46,289 nucleotides of DNA from Corynebacterium sp. J010B-136 (GCF_002967075.1 NZ_PUGE01000011.1:1-46289); one strand, 5' to 3'. Shown: positions 26,494 to 35,219, numbered from the stretch's first letter. Numbers and translations: made by a program. Notes: generated from the sequence alone by a model not told the origin.

Positions 26494-26628
26494 ATGGGCC
26501 AAGAGCAATCATTGCCGGAGGACTACAACACCGAGTTCGATCCGGAAGCTTTTCTGCAAAAGCTCAAAGAGCAAGCAGCAGCAGAAAAGGCTGGCGAGCA
26601 AGAACCAGATAGCGATGAGGGCAAATAA
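26494..26628 (+). CDS. Small protein coupled to thrC
   Basis: This 44-codon frame is preceded by AGGAG six bases before its ATG and starts nine bases after the thrC stop. The product is acidic and soluble: MGQEQSLPEDYNTEFDPEAF, then a short helix LQKLKEQAAAEKA and an acidic tail. The strong ribosome-binding site and tight spacing are the main evidence. Function unknown; it could be a small partner or regulator of threonine synthase, which is inference only. Confidence 0.65.
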   Translation: MGQEQSLPEDYNTEFDPEAFLQKLKEQAAAEKAGEQEPDSDEGK

Positions 26629-26664
26629 AGCACAAGGTGCCCAAGGGGATAAGCCCCGAGTACT

Positions 26665-27627
26665 ATGAGTTGTGTGATATGGCGCCGAGCATTAAAAGCA
26701 CTGCAAATCTTCGCAGTTGCTCTCACTAGCCTGCTCATAGCAGCAGGGCTGGTGGCATGCTCGGCGCCGTTTGCTGATCCCATCCAACCGCCCGCTGATG
26801 TTGCCACCAATGACACAGGTGAAGAGATCGCGGAAGATTCACCGGTTGCAGACGCTGCCAGCGAAGAAGAGCTGCAGGTGCCAAGGGAGCCAATAGAGCT
26901 TGCCGATGCCACCCTGACCCCTGAATATTCCCCACTTGCCCCAGGAACCGCGATTGATATTTCCGCGGGCTATCCACAGCCGGGGCAGTATTTTAACTTC
27001 AGCTATTGCACCGTGGCTTATTCTTTTAGCACCGAGGACGGCCGTTCCTTTGCGGTTACTGCCTCACACTGTGGCCAAGAAGGAAACTTGGTGTGGGCAG
27101 GAACTCCAGATAACACCTTTGGCTACCCAGCGGAACCCATCGGGACTTTTATCTACTCCAGCTTGTATTCAGATGGCGCGAAGAACCTTGATATTGGGCT
27201 TATTGAACTTAACGGCAATCTTGCCAATGTCTACGCACCCCAAGACATGGATACCCATATCGCAGGCAGGTTAGAAGCGCTTCCGGACTACGTGTGCAAG
27301 ATGGGGCGGATGACCTATCAAACCTGTGGGGATTTAACCCATCAATCCGCGTCGTCAATTTTGCGCTATGGCGAAGAAGAGATTTCTTCCACCGCCGCAC
27401 GTGCTGCAGTATGCGCGCGCAATGGGGATTCCGGCGGACCGGTTTACGCGATGGTGGAGGGCCAAGACATCATCGTTGGCCTTGTCTCTGGAACCACGGT
27501 GCACATGGAAGAGGGGCAAACCTGTGCGGATGTAGGGGAGATGGAGCTGTCTTTTGTCTCTATTCTGGATATCCACGCAGTGCTTGACCAACTACTCGAT
27601 TCCCCCATGCAGCTGGCTACACTGTAG
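26665..27627 (+). CDS. Trypsin-like (S1) serine protease lipoprotein
   Basis: An exported protease. The N-terminus is a lipoprotein signal peptide with lipobox GLVAC (Cys32), so the mature protein should be lipid-anchored outside the membrane. An acidic linker (about 40-90) precedes an S1 domain with the complete triad: His135 in VTASHCG, Asp176 in NLDIGLIEL and Ser256 in NGDSGGPVY. Cysteines at 115, 136, 211, 221 and 250 could form disulfides. The Nudix gene starts three bases after its stop. Target proteins are unknown. Confidence 0.88.
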   Translation: MSCVIWRRALKALQIFAVALTSLLIAAGLVACSAPFADPIQPPADVATNDTGEEIAEDSPVADAASEEELQVPREPIELADATLTPEYSPLAPGTAIDISAGYPQPGQYFNFSYCTVAYSFSTEDGRSFAVTASHCGQEGNLVWAGTPDNTFGYPAEPIGTFIYSSLYSDGAKNLDIGLIELNGNLANVYAPQDMDTHIAGRLEALPDYVCKMGRMTYQTCGDLTHQSASSILRYGEEEISSTAARAAVCARNGDSGGPVYAMVEGQDIIVGLVSGTTVHMEEGQTCADVGEMELSFVSILDIHAVLDQLLDSPMQLATL

Positions 27628-27630
27628 GAC

Positions 27631-28164
27631 ATGTCTACTCCTGAATACATCGTCAATCTGCGCAAGCACATTGGCCACCAACAGCTCTTCTTGCCGTCCT
27701 GCACCATGATTATCCTGCGCCCGGCTCCCGCCGGCGCTTCCATCTGGGAAGTACCTAAGGCACTGCTCGCGCGCCGGGCTGATAATGGCAATTGGGCTCC
27801 GGTAACAGGCATTTGCGAACCCGGTGAAGAGGTCGCGATTACGGCTGTGCGCGAGGTCAAGGAAGAAGTCGGCTTAGACGCCAAGGTCGAAGCACTCTTA
27901 GGCGTCGGCCTGGTGGGGCCTACGACTTTTGATAATGGCGATGAGTGCTTGTTCATGGACACTTCCATGCGCCTTTCGGTTCCTGATGATGCCGAGCCTT
28001 TCCTAGCCGATGATGAAAATACTGAAGTTGATTGGTTCTCCGTCGCGCACCTGCCCGATAGCGTTAACCGCCAGCACCGCCTCTTGATTGCGGATGCAGT
28101 CGCGCAGATGAAACACCCCGCTGGTTTCCGTCCGCGCATGGGTTATCGCAAGCGCAACGCTTAA
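27631..28164 (+). CDS. Nudix hydrolase
   Basis: It is predicted to hydrolyse a nucleoside-diphosphate-linked substrate. The Nudix box GX5EX7REUXEEXGU is perfect over residues 60-82 (Gly60, Glu66, Arg74, Glu75, Glu78, Glu79, Gly81). The protein is 177 residues, typical for MutT-like enzymes of actinobacteria. It starts three bases after the protease gene and is probably cotranscribed with it. The substrate (8-oxo-dGTP, NADH, ADP-ribose or other) cannot be told. Confidence 0.9.
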   Translation: MSTPEYIVNLRKHIGHQQLFLPSCTMIILRPAPAGASIWEVPKALLARRADNGNWAPVTGICEPGEEVAITAVREVKEEVGLDAKVEALLGVGLVGPTTFDNGDECLFMDTSMRLSVPDDAEPFLADDENTEVDWFSVAHLPDSVNRQHRLLIADAVAQMKHPAGFRPRMGYRKRNA

Positions 28165-28187
28165 AAGTCCTGCTAGCTATCGACTTG

Positions 28188-28214
28188 TTTTCAATAACGG
28201 GATACTATTGAAAA
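28188..28214. promoter_or_regulatory. 9-9-9 palindrome abutting the CDF exporter start: probable operator
   Basis: TTTTCAATA and TATTGAAAA are perfect inverted arms around a 9-base spacer, ending one base before the ATG of the metal exporter. There is no ribosome-binding site, and GATACT (28201-28206) could be a -10 box for a leaderless transcript. A dimeric metal-responsive repressor (ArsR/SmtB, Zur or CsoR-like) would be the natural candidate. Confidence 0.65.
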
Positions 28215-28215
28215 T

Positions 28216-29124
28216 ATGTCTACTGGGCACTCTTCTTCTCACGACCACGGTCATGACCATAGTTTTGTTAACACGCCGCTGAAAGCTTTGACCATCGCAT
28301 CGGTGGTCACAGGCGTGATTTTCTTCGCGGAATTAATCGGTGGTTTGATATCAGGCTCGCTGGCCTTGCTATCTGACGCCATGCATATGCTTTCCGATGC
28401 CGCCGGGCTCATCATCGCGCTAATAGCCGCGCTGATTGGAAGCAAGGAAGCATCGTCACGCGCAACCTATGGCTATCGGCGCGTGGAGGTGCTCGCGGCG
28501 CTCTTTAATGCCATCGCCGTGACTCTCGTGGTCATTTTCATCATCGTCCAAGCAATTCGCCGCCTGGGCAGTGATTATGAAATTGACACCGGCATGATGC
28601 TGGTCGTGGCTTTTATTGGCCTTATAGCCAATGCGATTTCCGCCTGGGTGCTGTCATCGCAGCAAGAGCACAGCCTGAATGTTAAAGGTGCATTCTTACA
28701 CGTGCTGGCAGACCTTTTAGGTTCAGTGGCAGTGATTATCGCCGGTCTGATTATCCGCTTTACTGGCTTTACTTTTGCTGACACTATTGCTTCTTTGGCT
28801 ATCGTCGCGTTTGTTCTGCCGCGCGCTTTGGGGCTGTTGTGGAAGACCATCGAGGTCTTACTAGAGCGCGTACCGCGCGACTTGGACCTGCATGACATTG
28901 AAGCTGCTCTGCAGAAACTGCCCAGCGTGATGATGGTGCATGACTTGCATGTGTGGACCACCGATGGGGTAGAGGCCATTGCCACCGCGCACCTAGTGGT
29001 GGCCGAACACGACTATCAAATCCTCGACCAGGCGCAAGCTACGCTGCGAGAATTCGGCATTGAACATTCCACCATCCAACTAGAACCAGAAGACCACATT
29101 CAGCACGAAGACTTCTGCGATTAG
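28216..29124 (+). CDS. Cation diffusion facilitator (zinc/divalent metal exporter)
   Basis: This six-helix membrane antiporter exports divalent metal, most likely zinc. The N-terminus is His-rich (HSSSHDHGHDHS). The metal-site pairs are visible in helix 2 (Asp54, His57, Asp61 in SDAMHMLSD) and helix 5 (His162, Asp166 in HVLADLLGS). A cytoplasmic C-terminal domain with VHDLHVWT follows, and the 302-residue length fits. The start sits immediately behind a perfect palindrome and lacks a Shine-Dalgarno sequence, so expression is likely repressor-controlled and possibly leaderless. Confidence 0.93.
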   Translation: MSTGHSSSHDHGHDHSFVNTPLKALTIASVVTGVIFFAELIGGLISGSLALLSDAMHMLSDAAGLIIALIAALIGSKEASSRATYGYRRVEVLAALFNAIAVTLVVIFIIVQAIRRLGSDYEIDTGMMLVVAFIGLIANAISAWVLSSQQEHSLNVKGAFLHVLADLLGSVAVIIAGLIIRFTGFTFADTIASLAIVAFVLPRALGLLWKTIEVLLERVPRDLDLHDIEAALQKLPSVMMVHDLHVWTTDGVEAIATAHLVVAEHDYQILDQAQATLREFGIEHSTIQLEPEDHIQHEDFCD

Positions 29125-29150
29125 CGCGGAGCTAATTAAACGCGGACTAA

Positions 29151-30659
29151 TTAGGCGGTGGCCTTCGTCTTGGACTGGTGCAGGTCGAGAAAGCCAAATG
29201 CCAGTGAAATAACGCAGACGGTGGTAATCATGGCAAAGCCGACCATGATGGCGTGTGGCCACTCTGCTGAGGTCCCGCGCAGCGTGGCAAAGGCCGCTGC
29301 AGTGACCACAGCTAGGCCAATCGCGGTACCGATGCGCTGACCGGTTTGCAGCACAGCTCCGGATGAGCCGGCATATTCCTGCGGCACGCTTGCCAGCGAC
29401 AGCGTTTGGTTAGGGGAGATGACCGAGCCTTGCCCCGCACCGGCGAAGGACAAAGTAAGGACCAGCCACCATTCGGAGATATCCCACTGGGTAGTCGCCC
29501 AGATGAGGATGATTGAAGAGATGAGGCCGAAAATAGCAATGAACATGCCGCCGATAACCACCTTGCGCCCATGTTTAGATACCAAGCGGCCAGCCACCGT
29601 GGATGAGACGGAGTTCAACAACGCTGAAGGAATGCCCACGCAGCCGGCGATGAGTGCCGAATAGCCCAGCCCGTTTTGGAAGTACATGGCCACCAGCACC
29701 CAAATACTGGTTGCGCCCATAAACCACAGCGTCGCGATAATAGTGCCGTTGCGAAAGCTTGAAGCACGGAAGATCTTCAGATCCACCATCGGTTGATTAC
29801 CCCGTGCGCGATGGCGACGTTCCCACGCAACCCAGAAGGCAGTAAAGAGTACTCCCAGCGGCAACAGTGCCCAACTCCAGTTGGAACCGGTGGATTCTAC
29901 GAAGGGGAAGAGCACCATGAATACCGCAAGACCCAAAAGCAATGCGCCAATCGGGTCGAGGGACTTCAGCGCGTTCCACGTGCCGACCTTCTTTCCCGTG
30001 CGCATGTCACGCACGCGTGAGAGCAGCGGCCGCGGGAACCACATAAACGCCAAGGCGATGGCCAACATACCGATGGGGACATTGACCAGCATGGTCAGAC
30101 GCCAACCCAGATCAGCCCCGCCTAGTTGGATGAGAAAACCACCAAAGACTGGACCAATTGCCACGGCAACGCCTACGGTGGCACCGAAATAGCCGAAGGC
30201 ACGGCCGCGTTCTGGGCCTAAGAAGTACTGCTGGATCATGCCCACACCCTGTGGGTTTAATAGACCCGCGCCAACGCCCTGAACAAAGCGAGCAACGTTG
30301 AGTGCTTCAGCCGAAGGCGCAAACCCCGCCATCACTGAGGCGAGGGTGTAAATGGTCACGCCGATGACGAACATGCCACCGCGCCCCACTAGGTCGCCAG
30401 CACGTCCAGCGGCCACCAGCACCACGCCGAAGGTCAGCGCATAGCCAGAAAGCACCCACTGCACATCGGAATCAGAAGCATCAAGCCCCGCCTGGATAGA
30501 AGGCAGGGCAACGTTAACGATAGAAACGCTAATCAACGACATGAATACCGCGACGAGCAGGATGAGCAGGATACGCCAGCGAGCCGGATCTTTACCGGCC
30601 GGATATTCAGTGGTGTTTGCTTCCGATGTCGAGGTATGTGGGGGTCGTGCTTGCGTCAT
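29151..30659 (-). CDS. DHA2-family MFS drug exporter, 14 helices
   Basis: A proton-coupled multidrug transporter of the EmrB/QacA type. Over 502 residues there are about fourteen hydrophobic segments. The first loop carries AAGRAGDLVGRGGMFVIG (motif A), the helix-1 region DVQWVLSGYALTFG is characteristic of DHA2, and helix 5 has GPVFGGFLIQ (motif C, antiporter). The broken LysR-type regulator is read divergently from it, so it may have lost its regulator. Substrate unknown. Confidence 0.92.
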   Translation of the reverse strand: MTQARPPHTSTSEANTTEYPAGKDPARWRILLILLVAVFMSLISVSIVNVALPSIQAGLDASDSDVQWVLSGYALTFGVVLVAAGRAGDLVGRGGMFVIGVTIYTLASVMAGFAPSAEALNVARFVQGVGAGLLNPQGVGMIQQYFLGPERGRAFGYFGATVGVAVAIGPVFGGFLIQLGGADLGWRLTMLVNVPIGMLAIALAFMWFPRPLLSRVRDMRTGKKVGTWNALKSLDPIGALLLGLAVFMVLFPFVESTGSNWSWALLPLGVLFTAFWVAWERRHRARGNQPMVDLKIFRASSFRNGTIIATLWFMGATSIWVLVAMYFQNGLGYSALIAGCVGIPSALLNSVSSTVAGRLVSKHGRKVVIGGMFIAIFGLISSIILIWATTQWDISEWWLVLTLSFAGAGQGSVISPNQTLSLASVPQEYAGSSGAVLQTGQRIGTAIGLAVVTAAAFATLRGTSAEWPHAIMVGFAMITTVCVISLAFGFLDLHQSKTKATA

Positions 30660-30716
30660 TCTTTACACCCTACTCCAAAATTTTCTTCAAAGGGAAGTAA
30701 GGAAAAGTGGCATATT

Positions 30717-30746
30717 CTGCGCTTTTGCGCAGTGCAATCGAATTGC
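30717..30746. promoter_or_regulatory. Paired inverted repeats between the exporter and LysR remnant
   Basis: CTGCGC-TTTT-GCGCAG is followed one base later by GCAAT-CGA-ATTGC. Both are perfect. They lie in the divergent promoter region, about 60 to 85 bases upstream of the exporter start, where a LysR-type or other regulator could bind. Confidence 0.4.
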
Positions 30747-30866
30747 TCGATGCTACACCTAGAGCATGTTGAATACTTCGATTGTTGGTTCGGTAACAAG
30801 TCAATATGGGCGAAGTTTATTTGGGATTTCCATGCAGCCACTGAGGTGAAGTGTGAAAATAGCCAA

Positions 30867-31678
30867 GTGGAACTTCGAAACTTAGAGTATTTTTTAGCTG
30901 CCTCTTCCGCCGCAAGCTTAAGCGAAGCAGCGGTCAAATTATCAATTACCCAGCCGACCCTTTCCCGGCAGGTGAGCATCTCCGACACCTCGCGGCTGCA
31001 ATACTGGGGCTAGCAAGCCAGATAGAAAAAGACTTCCGGTCCTTTTCGCGCGGTAGTTCTGGTGTTCTAAGTATTGGGTTTGTCGGTACAGCGACCCATA
31101 GAATTATGCCCGATGTCGTCTCAGGCTTAAGGAAAATTGTGCCGGATTTAGAGGTACAAGTAGCTGGAGAACTAACCACTCCGGAGTTAGAGAAAAAGCT
31201 GATTGAAAACCAACTCAATCTTGCAATTCTGCGCCCACCAATTCGCTCTAAGCACGTACATCTAGAACGGTTCTCGACAGAAACCTTTGCCCTATATGTT
31301 CCAGATGAAAAATCCTGGAGCATACTACCGACAACGATGTCCTTTTCGGAGGCGCTCGCTCTGGACTTGGTAGCTTTTCCTCAAGGCTCAGCTGCTGAAC
31401 AAGTGATAGCGCAGCATGCACTTGCACGAGGCCTACAGGTAAATCCGGTGCAGAGGTCTTCTGGCACCGGCACCATCTTAGCGATGGTACGCGGTGGGAT
31501 CGGGGCGGCTATCTTACCTGTTATGGGAGCACCGGAGCACTTGTGGGGATTGCGAAAAATAACTCTTAGTGATGCCCCGACGATAGATTTGGCACTGGCG
31601 TGGCATCCGCAGCATACAACTCCTGTGATGAACGCGGTTCGGAATCACTTGCGTTCGTTGATTCCTGCTCTGGCTTAG
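30867..31678 (+). pseudogene. LysR-type transcriptional regulator, internally deleted
   Basis: The first frame gives a normal LysR helix-turn-helix start (VELRNLEYFLAASSAASLSE, then KLSITQPTLSRQV) and then goes out of frame, stopping near 31013. The second frame resumes with LRHLAAAILGLASQIEKDF and continues through a complete effector domain (SGVLSIGFVGTATHRIMPDV to the C-terminus). The roughly 25 residues expected between them, including the winged part of the DNA-binding domain, are gone, at the junction near 30975. Both a deletion and a frame change are needed, so a single base-call error cannot explain it. The 3' end overlaps the opposing kdgT-like gene by 113 bases. Confidence 0.8.
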
Positions 31679-32702
31679 CAGAAATTTCATCAACAGGGGT
31701 TCCTTCAAAGTAGGCATCTTCATTTTCTGGGCTGATACCCTTGGCCAGCTGGCGCTTGTGGATGTATGCAGTGAGAAACGGCGAGATGAAAGCAGTGACT
31801 ACGACAGCTGCTGCAATCTGCGCTGTTGCTGCAGCCTGAATTGCTTCTAAGGAAGGATCAATTGCAGCAAGTGCTGCAGGGGTAGCGATCGCATTTCCGG
31901 CAACGGCAGACTCGGCTGCACCAGAGACTAAGTTACGTGCGCCCTTAGGTGTCCGGCGAATTTTGTGCCACAGGTAGACACCTCCAATACATGCGATTGC
32001 TGACATCGCCACTGATACCAAGCCAAGGAAGATGCCAACCGCGCCGGAGGACAACAGAACGCGGAAGTCGATGCCGGCACCGATAGAAAAGGCAACGAAT
32101 GGAATGATCAGGCGTTCACCAGGAGCGAGAAATTCGCGAGCTTTATCGGAGAGGTTGCCAAAGACAAATCCCAAAATCATTGGCAAGATAGCGGCGACTA
32201 AAGCCCAGATTGGGAATTGCGCTAGCCCAGCAGCGCCGAGCGCGACCATGGTCAAAAAGGGCCCATCGTTAATTGATAACACGGCGATCGAACCGCGGTC
32301 AGAACGTGAGCCGAACTGTTGTGTGAGAGCGACAAAGAGCGAGCCATTTGAATTGGACATCGCAGCAATAATGGCCAGTGGCAGCAATCCCCATAGGCTG
32401 CCATTAGGGGTGAGGAAAGCTACGGCTAGGCCAATAACAACCGCAATGCCGAACTTCGCGACGAGAATGACCGCGCCCTTTTCTAAGGAAGGCACGGCAG
32501 TCTTAAAGCTAATTTGTGAGCCGACGGAAAAGAAGAAGAGTCCGATCAATACCGCAGTGCCATCACGAAACAGGGCGGTGGTGAAGCTACCGATGTCCAA
32601 AACTTCGGGGATGAAGGTGTTGACGAATGCTCCAAGGAACAGTGGGAGGATCATCAATGCCCCGGGGACTTTATCTAGGGTGCTTAAAATTCTATCCAAC
32701 AT
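31566..32702 (-). CDS. 2-keto-3-deoxygluconate permease family transporter (KdgT-like)
   Basis: A 378-residue secondary transporter with about ten helices. Family features include the N-terminal ILSTLDKVPGALMILPLFLG, AIIAAMSNSNGSLFVALTQQ, SINDGPFLTMVALGAAGL and NAIATPAALAAIDP. A charged, Ser/Glu-rich tail of about 55 residues follows the last helix and is unusual for the family. No KDG kinase or aldolase genes are nearby, so the true substrate is uncertain. AAAGG stands nine bases before the ATG. The only nearby regulator, the LysR remnant, is broken. Confidence 0.88.
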   Translation of the reverse strand: MLDRILSTLDKVPGALMILPLFLGAFVNTFIPEVLDIGSFTTALFRDGTAVLIGLFFFSVGSQISFKTAVPSLEKGAVILVAKFGIAVVIGLAVAFLTPNGSLWGLLPLAIIAAMSNSNGSLFVALTQQFGSRSDRGSIAVLSINDGPFLTMVALGAAGLAQFPIWALVAAILPMILGFVFGNLSDKAREFLAPGERLIIPFVAFSIGAGIDFRVLLSSGAVGIFLGLVSVAMSAIACIGGVYLWHKIRRTPKGARNLVSGAAESAVAGNAIATPAALAAIDPSLEAIQAAATAQIAAAVVVTAFISPFLTAYIHKRQLAKGISPENEDAYFEGTPVDEISAKPEQESTNASDSEPRSSQELYAADATPVPNLSSGHH

Positions 32703-32783
32703 TATTAACTACCTTTCAATAAGTGCTGCCTATTGTGTAGCTCACACTGTAAAAGGTAGTTTTCTCATCGCAATCAACTTTGG

Positions 32784-32798
32784 GCATAGGGGCTATGC
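32784..32798. promoter_or_regulatory. Inverted repeat upstream of the kdgT-like gene
   Basis: GCATAG-GGG-CTATGC, a perfect 6-bp inverted repeat, lies about 85 bases upstream of the permease start. It is a candidate regulator site; the region between the two genes (32703-32946) otherwise shows only the hairpin at 32871. Confidence 0.35.
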
Positions 32799-32870
32799 AT
32801 AAAGGACATACTCCCAGCGACAGAGGTTGGTAGATTCTCCGCGTTATAGGCGTGCGCATCGACAAGCTAT

Positions 32871-32900
32871 GCCCACGCACCTGTACTCAGGCACGTGGGC
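32871..32900 (-). terminator. Terminator-like hairpin after glnA
   Basis: Two 13-base arms pair with two non-canonical positions around a four-base loop (core GCCCACG with CGTGGGC, plus the inner CCTG with CAGG). It stands about 45 bases beyond the glnA stop. The U tract is poor. Confidence 0.6.
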
Positions 32901-32946
32901 ATTAGTTGGTTACGGAGGCAGAAGTTGGATAGCTGCCTCGGCGGTA

Positions 32947-34383
32947 TTAGCAGTCGAAGTACATCTCGAATTCCAGTGGGGTTGGACGCAGACGAGTTGG
33001 CTCAATCTCGTTTTCGTACTTGAACTTGATGTAGGTATCAATCAAGTCCTCGGTAAAGACATCGCCTTCGGTGAGGAAGTCATTGTCTTCAGAAAGTGCC
33101 TTTAGGGATGCTTCCAAAGAGGTTGGTGCCTGTGGGATGGAAGCTGCCTCTTCTGGTGGCAACTCGTACAGGTCCTTATCGACTGGAGCATGTGGTTCGA
33201 TGCGGTTCTTGATGCCGTCGATACCAGCCATCATCATGGCAGCAAAGCCCAAGTATGGGTTGCCTGATGGGTCCGGAGCACGGAACTCAATGCGCTTAGC
33301 CTTTGGGTTAGAGCCAGTAATTGGGATACGTACCGCAGCGGAACGGTTGCGCTGAGAGTAGACCAAGTTGATTGGTGCCTCGAAGCCCTTGACTAGGCGG
33401 TGGTAAGAGTTCAGGGTTGGGTTGGAGAATGCCAAGACCGCCCCGGCGTGGTGCAACAGGCCGCCGATGTAGTAGCGCGCGATATCGGACAGTCCTGCGT
33501 AGCCGGCCTCGTCGTGGAAGAGTGGCTTGCCGTCCTTCCACAAAGACTGGTGTGCGTGCATACCGGAGCCATTATCGCCCGCGAGTGGCTTGGGCATGAA
33601 GGTTGCGGTCTTGTTGAAAGCTACCGCGGTGTTTTTGATGACGTACTTGAAAGTCTGAATGTCATCGGCCGCATGCAGCATGGTGTTGAAGCGGTAGTTG
33701 ATTTCTTGCTGTCCGCCGGAGCCGACCTCGCGGTGGAAGCGCTCAATCTGGAAACCGACTTCTTGCAAAGCACCGACCATGGCATCGCGAACTTCAACGG
33801 TCTGGTCATAAGGAGGGGTAGGGAAGTAGCCGCCTTTTTCGCGGTTCTTGTAACCGAAGTTCGGGGTGCCATCAAGGTTGGTGTCCTTACCGCGGTTCCA
33901 CCAGCCCTCGTTGGAATCAACGTGGTAGAAAGCCTGGTGCGCATCAGCCTGGTACTTGACGGAGTCAAAGAGGTAGAACTCTGCTTCCGCACCGAACTGA
34001 CAGGTATCTGCGATACCAGTGGAGATCAAGTACTCCTCAGCCTTGCGCGCAACATTGCGAGGGTCGCGGGAGAAAGGCTCATGGGTGAAAGGATCATGTA
34101 CAAAGCACTTAATGTTCAGGGTCTTTTCCGTACGGAAAGGATCGATGTGTGCCGAGTTAGGATCCGGGAACAAGGTCATGTCAGATTCATCGATGGTGGT
34201 AAAGCCATCAATGGAAGAGCCATCAAAAGCCATTCCTTCTTCAGCGGCGTCCTCATCAAACTCGGACGCAGGGATGCTGAAGTGATGTTCTTTGCCCGGG
34301 ACGTCGGTAAAGCGGATGTCAACAAATTTTACGTCTTCATCAGCGATAAACTTCACAATCTCCGAGACGCTGGAAAATGCCAT
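32947..34383 (-). CDS. glnA: Glutamine synthetase type I (adenylylated)
   Basis: This is the main ammonium-assimilating enzyme, a dodecamer making glutamine from glutamate. The 478-residue sequence shows the beta-type signatures: [37 protein letters not shown] and [16 protein letters not shown]. The adenylylation site Tyr406 lies in LYELPPEE, the target of the GlnE encoded in this window. AGGAG precedes the ATG. The upstream region holds a candidate AmtR site, fitting nitrogen control known in corynebacteria. Confidence 0.98.
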   Translation of the reverse strand: MAFSSVSEIVKFIADEDVKFVDIRFTDVPGKEHHFSIPASEFDEDAAEEGMAFDGSSIDGFTTIDESDMTLFPDPNSAHIDPFRTEKTLNIKCFVHDPFTHEPFSRDPRNVARKAEEYLISTGIADTCQFGAEAEFYLFDSVKYQADAHQAFYHVDSNEGWWNRGKDTNLDGTPNFGYKNREKGGYFPTPPYDQTVEVRDAMVGALQEVGFQIERFHREVGSGGQQEINYRFNTMLHAADDIQTFKYVIKNTAVAFNKTATFMPKPLAGDNGSGMHAHQSLWKDGKPLFHDEAGYAGLSDIARYYIGGLLHHAGAVLAFSNPTLNSYHRLVKGFEAPINLVYSQRNRSAAVRIPITGSNPKAKRIEFRAPDPSGNPYLGFAAMMMAGIDGIKNRIEPHAPVDKDLYELPPEEAASIPQAPTSLEASLKALSEDNDFLTEGDVFTEDLIDTYIKFKYENEIEPTRLRPTPLEFEMYFDC

Positions 34384-34429
34384 GGTTGCTCCTAAAAGGG
34401 TTATTTGTGCGGTATTTTCTACCTCACAA

Positions 34430-34453
34430 GTCTACGCGCGTCACCGAGTAGAC
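34430..34453. promoter_or_regulatory. Inverted repeat in the glnA leader
   Basis: GTCTAC and GTAGAC, a perfect 6-bp inverted repeat with a 12-base spacer, lies about 45 to 70 bases before the glnA start. It could be a leader hairpin or operator. Confidence 0.3.
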
Positions 34454-34515
34454 CGTGATAAAACGTGCGCGTTATTGCTTAAGTACAATGTCTATGGGTC
34501 ATTTTAGCGGATTAT

Positions 34516-34529
34516 CTATCACACACTAG
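34516..34529. promoter_or_regulatory. Candidate AmtR box upstream of glnA
   Basis: CTAT-CACACA-CTAG differs at one base from the corynebacterial AmtR pattern CTAT-N6-ATAG and is flanked by A/T as usual. It is about 133 bases upstream of glnA, a known AmtR-type target in C. glutamicum. No amtR gene lies in the window. Confidence 0.4.
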
Positions 34530-34654
34530 AATTTAGCCCTGTCGGCGGCAGAAAATTTCGGGATTTTTTGGCGCTGCCCTGCCAAAAGTGGTCTACATCA
34601 TGTCTTACCTGATCAGACTTTCAACTCTAAGCCTAGCCACGTAGATTAGTGGCT

Positions 34655-35125
34655 ATGGCGAATAAGAAGACGTGGTTGGATGGGCCTAATATCCCAGGTG
34701 AGAATGACTTTGACACAGTAGGGCGCTACCCAGGTGAAAACTTGGGGCTGCCAGAATCCGGCTCGGGTGCGTTAGCTTCGGTGTCCCGACGTGCAGGTGG
34801 AGTATTCATTGACTGGATTTTGTGTCTTCTCATCGCCGGTATTTTTACTAAATTCACCCATATTTTTGGCGGCGTATCCACCGCGACCTTCATTTTGTGG
34901 ATCTTGATGGGCATCATCTGCGGCATCCTCTTTGCCCGTACCCCCGGCATGGCAATGCTGGGCATGGGTGTTGCGCGTATCGATGTTCCAGGAAGCACCG
35001 TCGGCATCTGGCGCGGCGTTGTGCGCACCCTGCTGACCGCATGCCTATTCCCAGCAGCCATGGTGGACTCTGATGGCCGCGGGATTCACGACCGTGCGAC
35101 TGGCACCGTCGTTATTCGGGATTAA
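34655..35125 (+). CDS. RDD-family membrane protein
   Basis: The 156-residue protein has a hydrophilic N-terminus (about 1-43), then the RDD domain beginning VSRRAGGVFIDWILC. It has three hydrophobic segments and a C-terminal HDRATGTVVIRD that matches the family's DRxTGTxVV ending. A homologue sits beside glnA in mycobacteria (Rv2219A region). Function unknown. ATG is preferred to the GTG two codons earlier. There is no Shine-Dalgarno sequence, and TAGATT (34642-34647) seven bases before the ATG could be a -10 box for a leaderless message. Confidence 0.85.
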   Translation: MANKKTWLDGPNIPGENDFDTVGRYPGENLGLPESGSGALASVSRRAGGVFIDWILCLLIAGIFTKFTHIFGGVSTATFILWILMGIICGILFARTPGMAMLGMGVARIDVPGSTVGIWRGVVRTLLTACLFPAAMVDSDGRGIHDRATGTVVIRD

Positions 35126-35130
35126 GAGAT

Positions 35131-35219
35131 AAAAAGCATCCCGCTTCACACACTGTGTCTAAGAAACTTCCTTGCGGAAGTTTTGCACAAGGTCATTAGT
35201 GTGAAGCGGGATGCTTTTT
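35131..35219. terminator. Nested double hairpin between convergent genes
   Basis: A perfect 21-bp outer stem (35131-35151 with 35199-35219), beginning AAAAA and ending TTTTT, encloses 47 bases. Inside is a second perfect stem, AAACTTCC-TTGC-GGAAGTTT (35164-35183). The A and T ends make it a terminator in both directions, between the RDD gene and the DUF4191 gene. Confidence 0.88.

Noticed and set aside
33400..34395. A 331-codon plus-strand frame opposite glnA
   Set aside because: It is fully contained in the highly conserved glnA gene and is a codon-bias shadow; no family features were seen.
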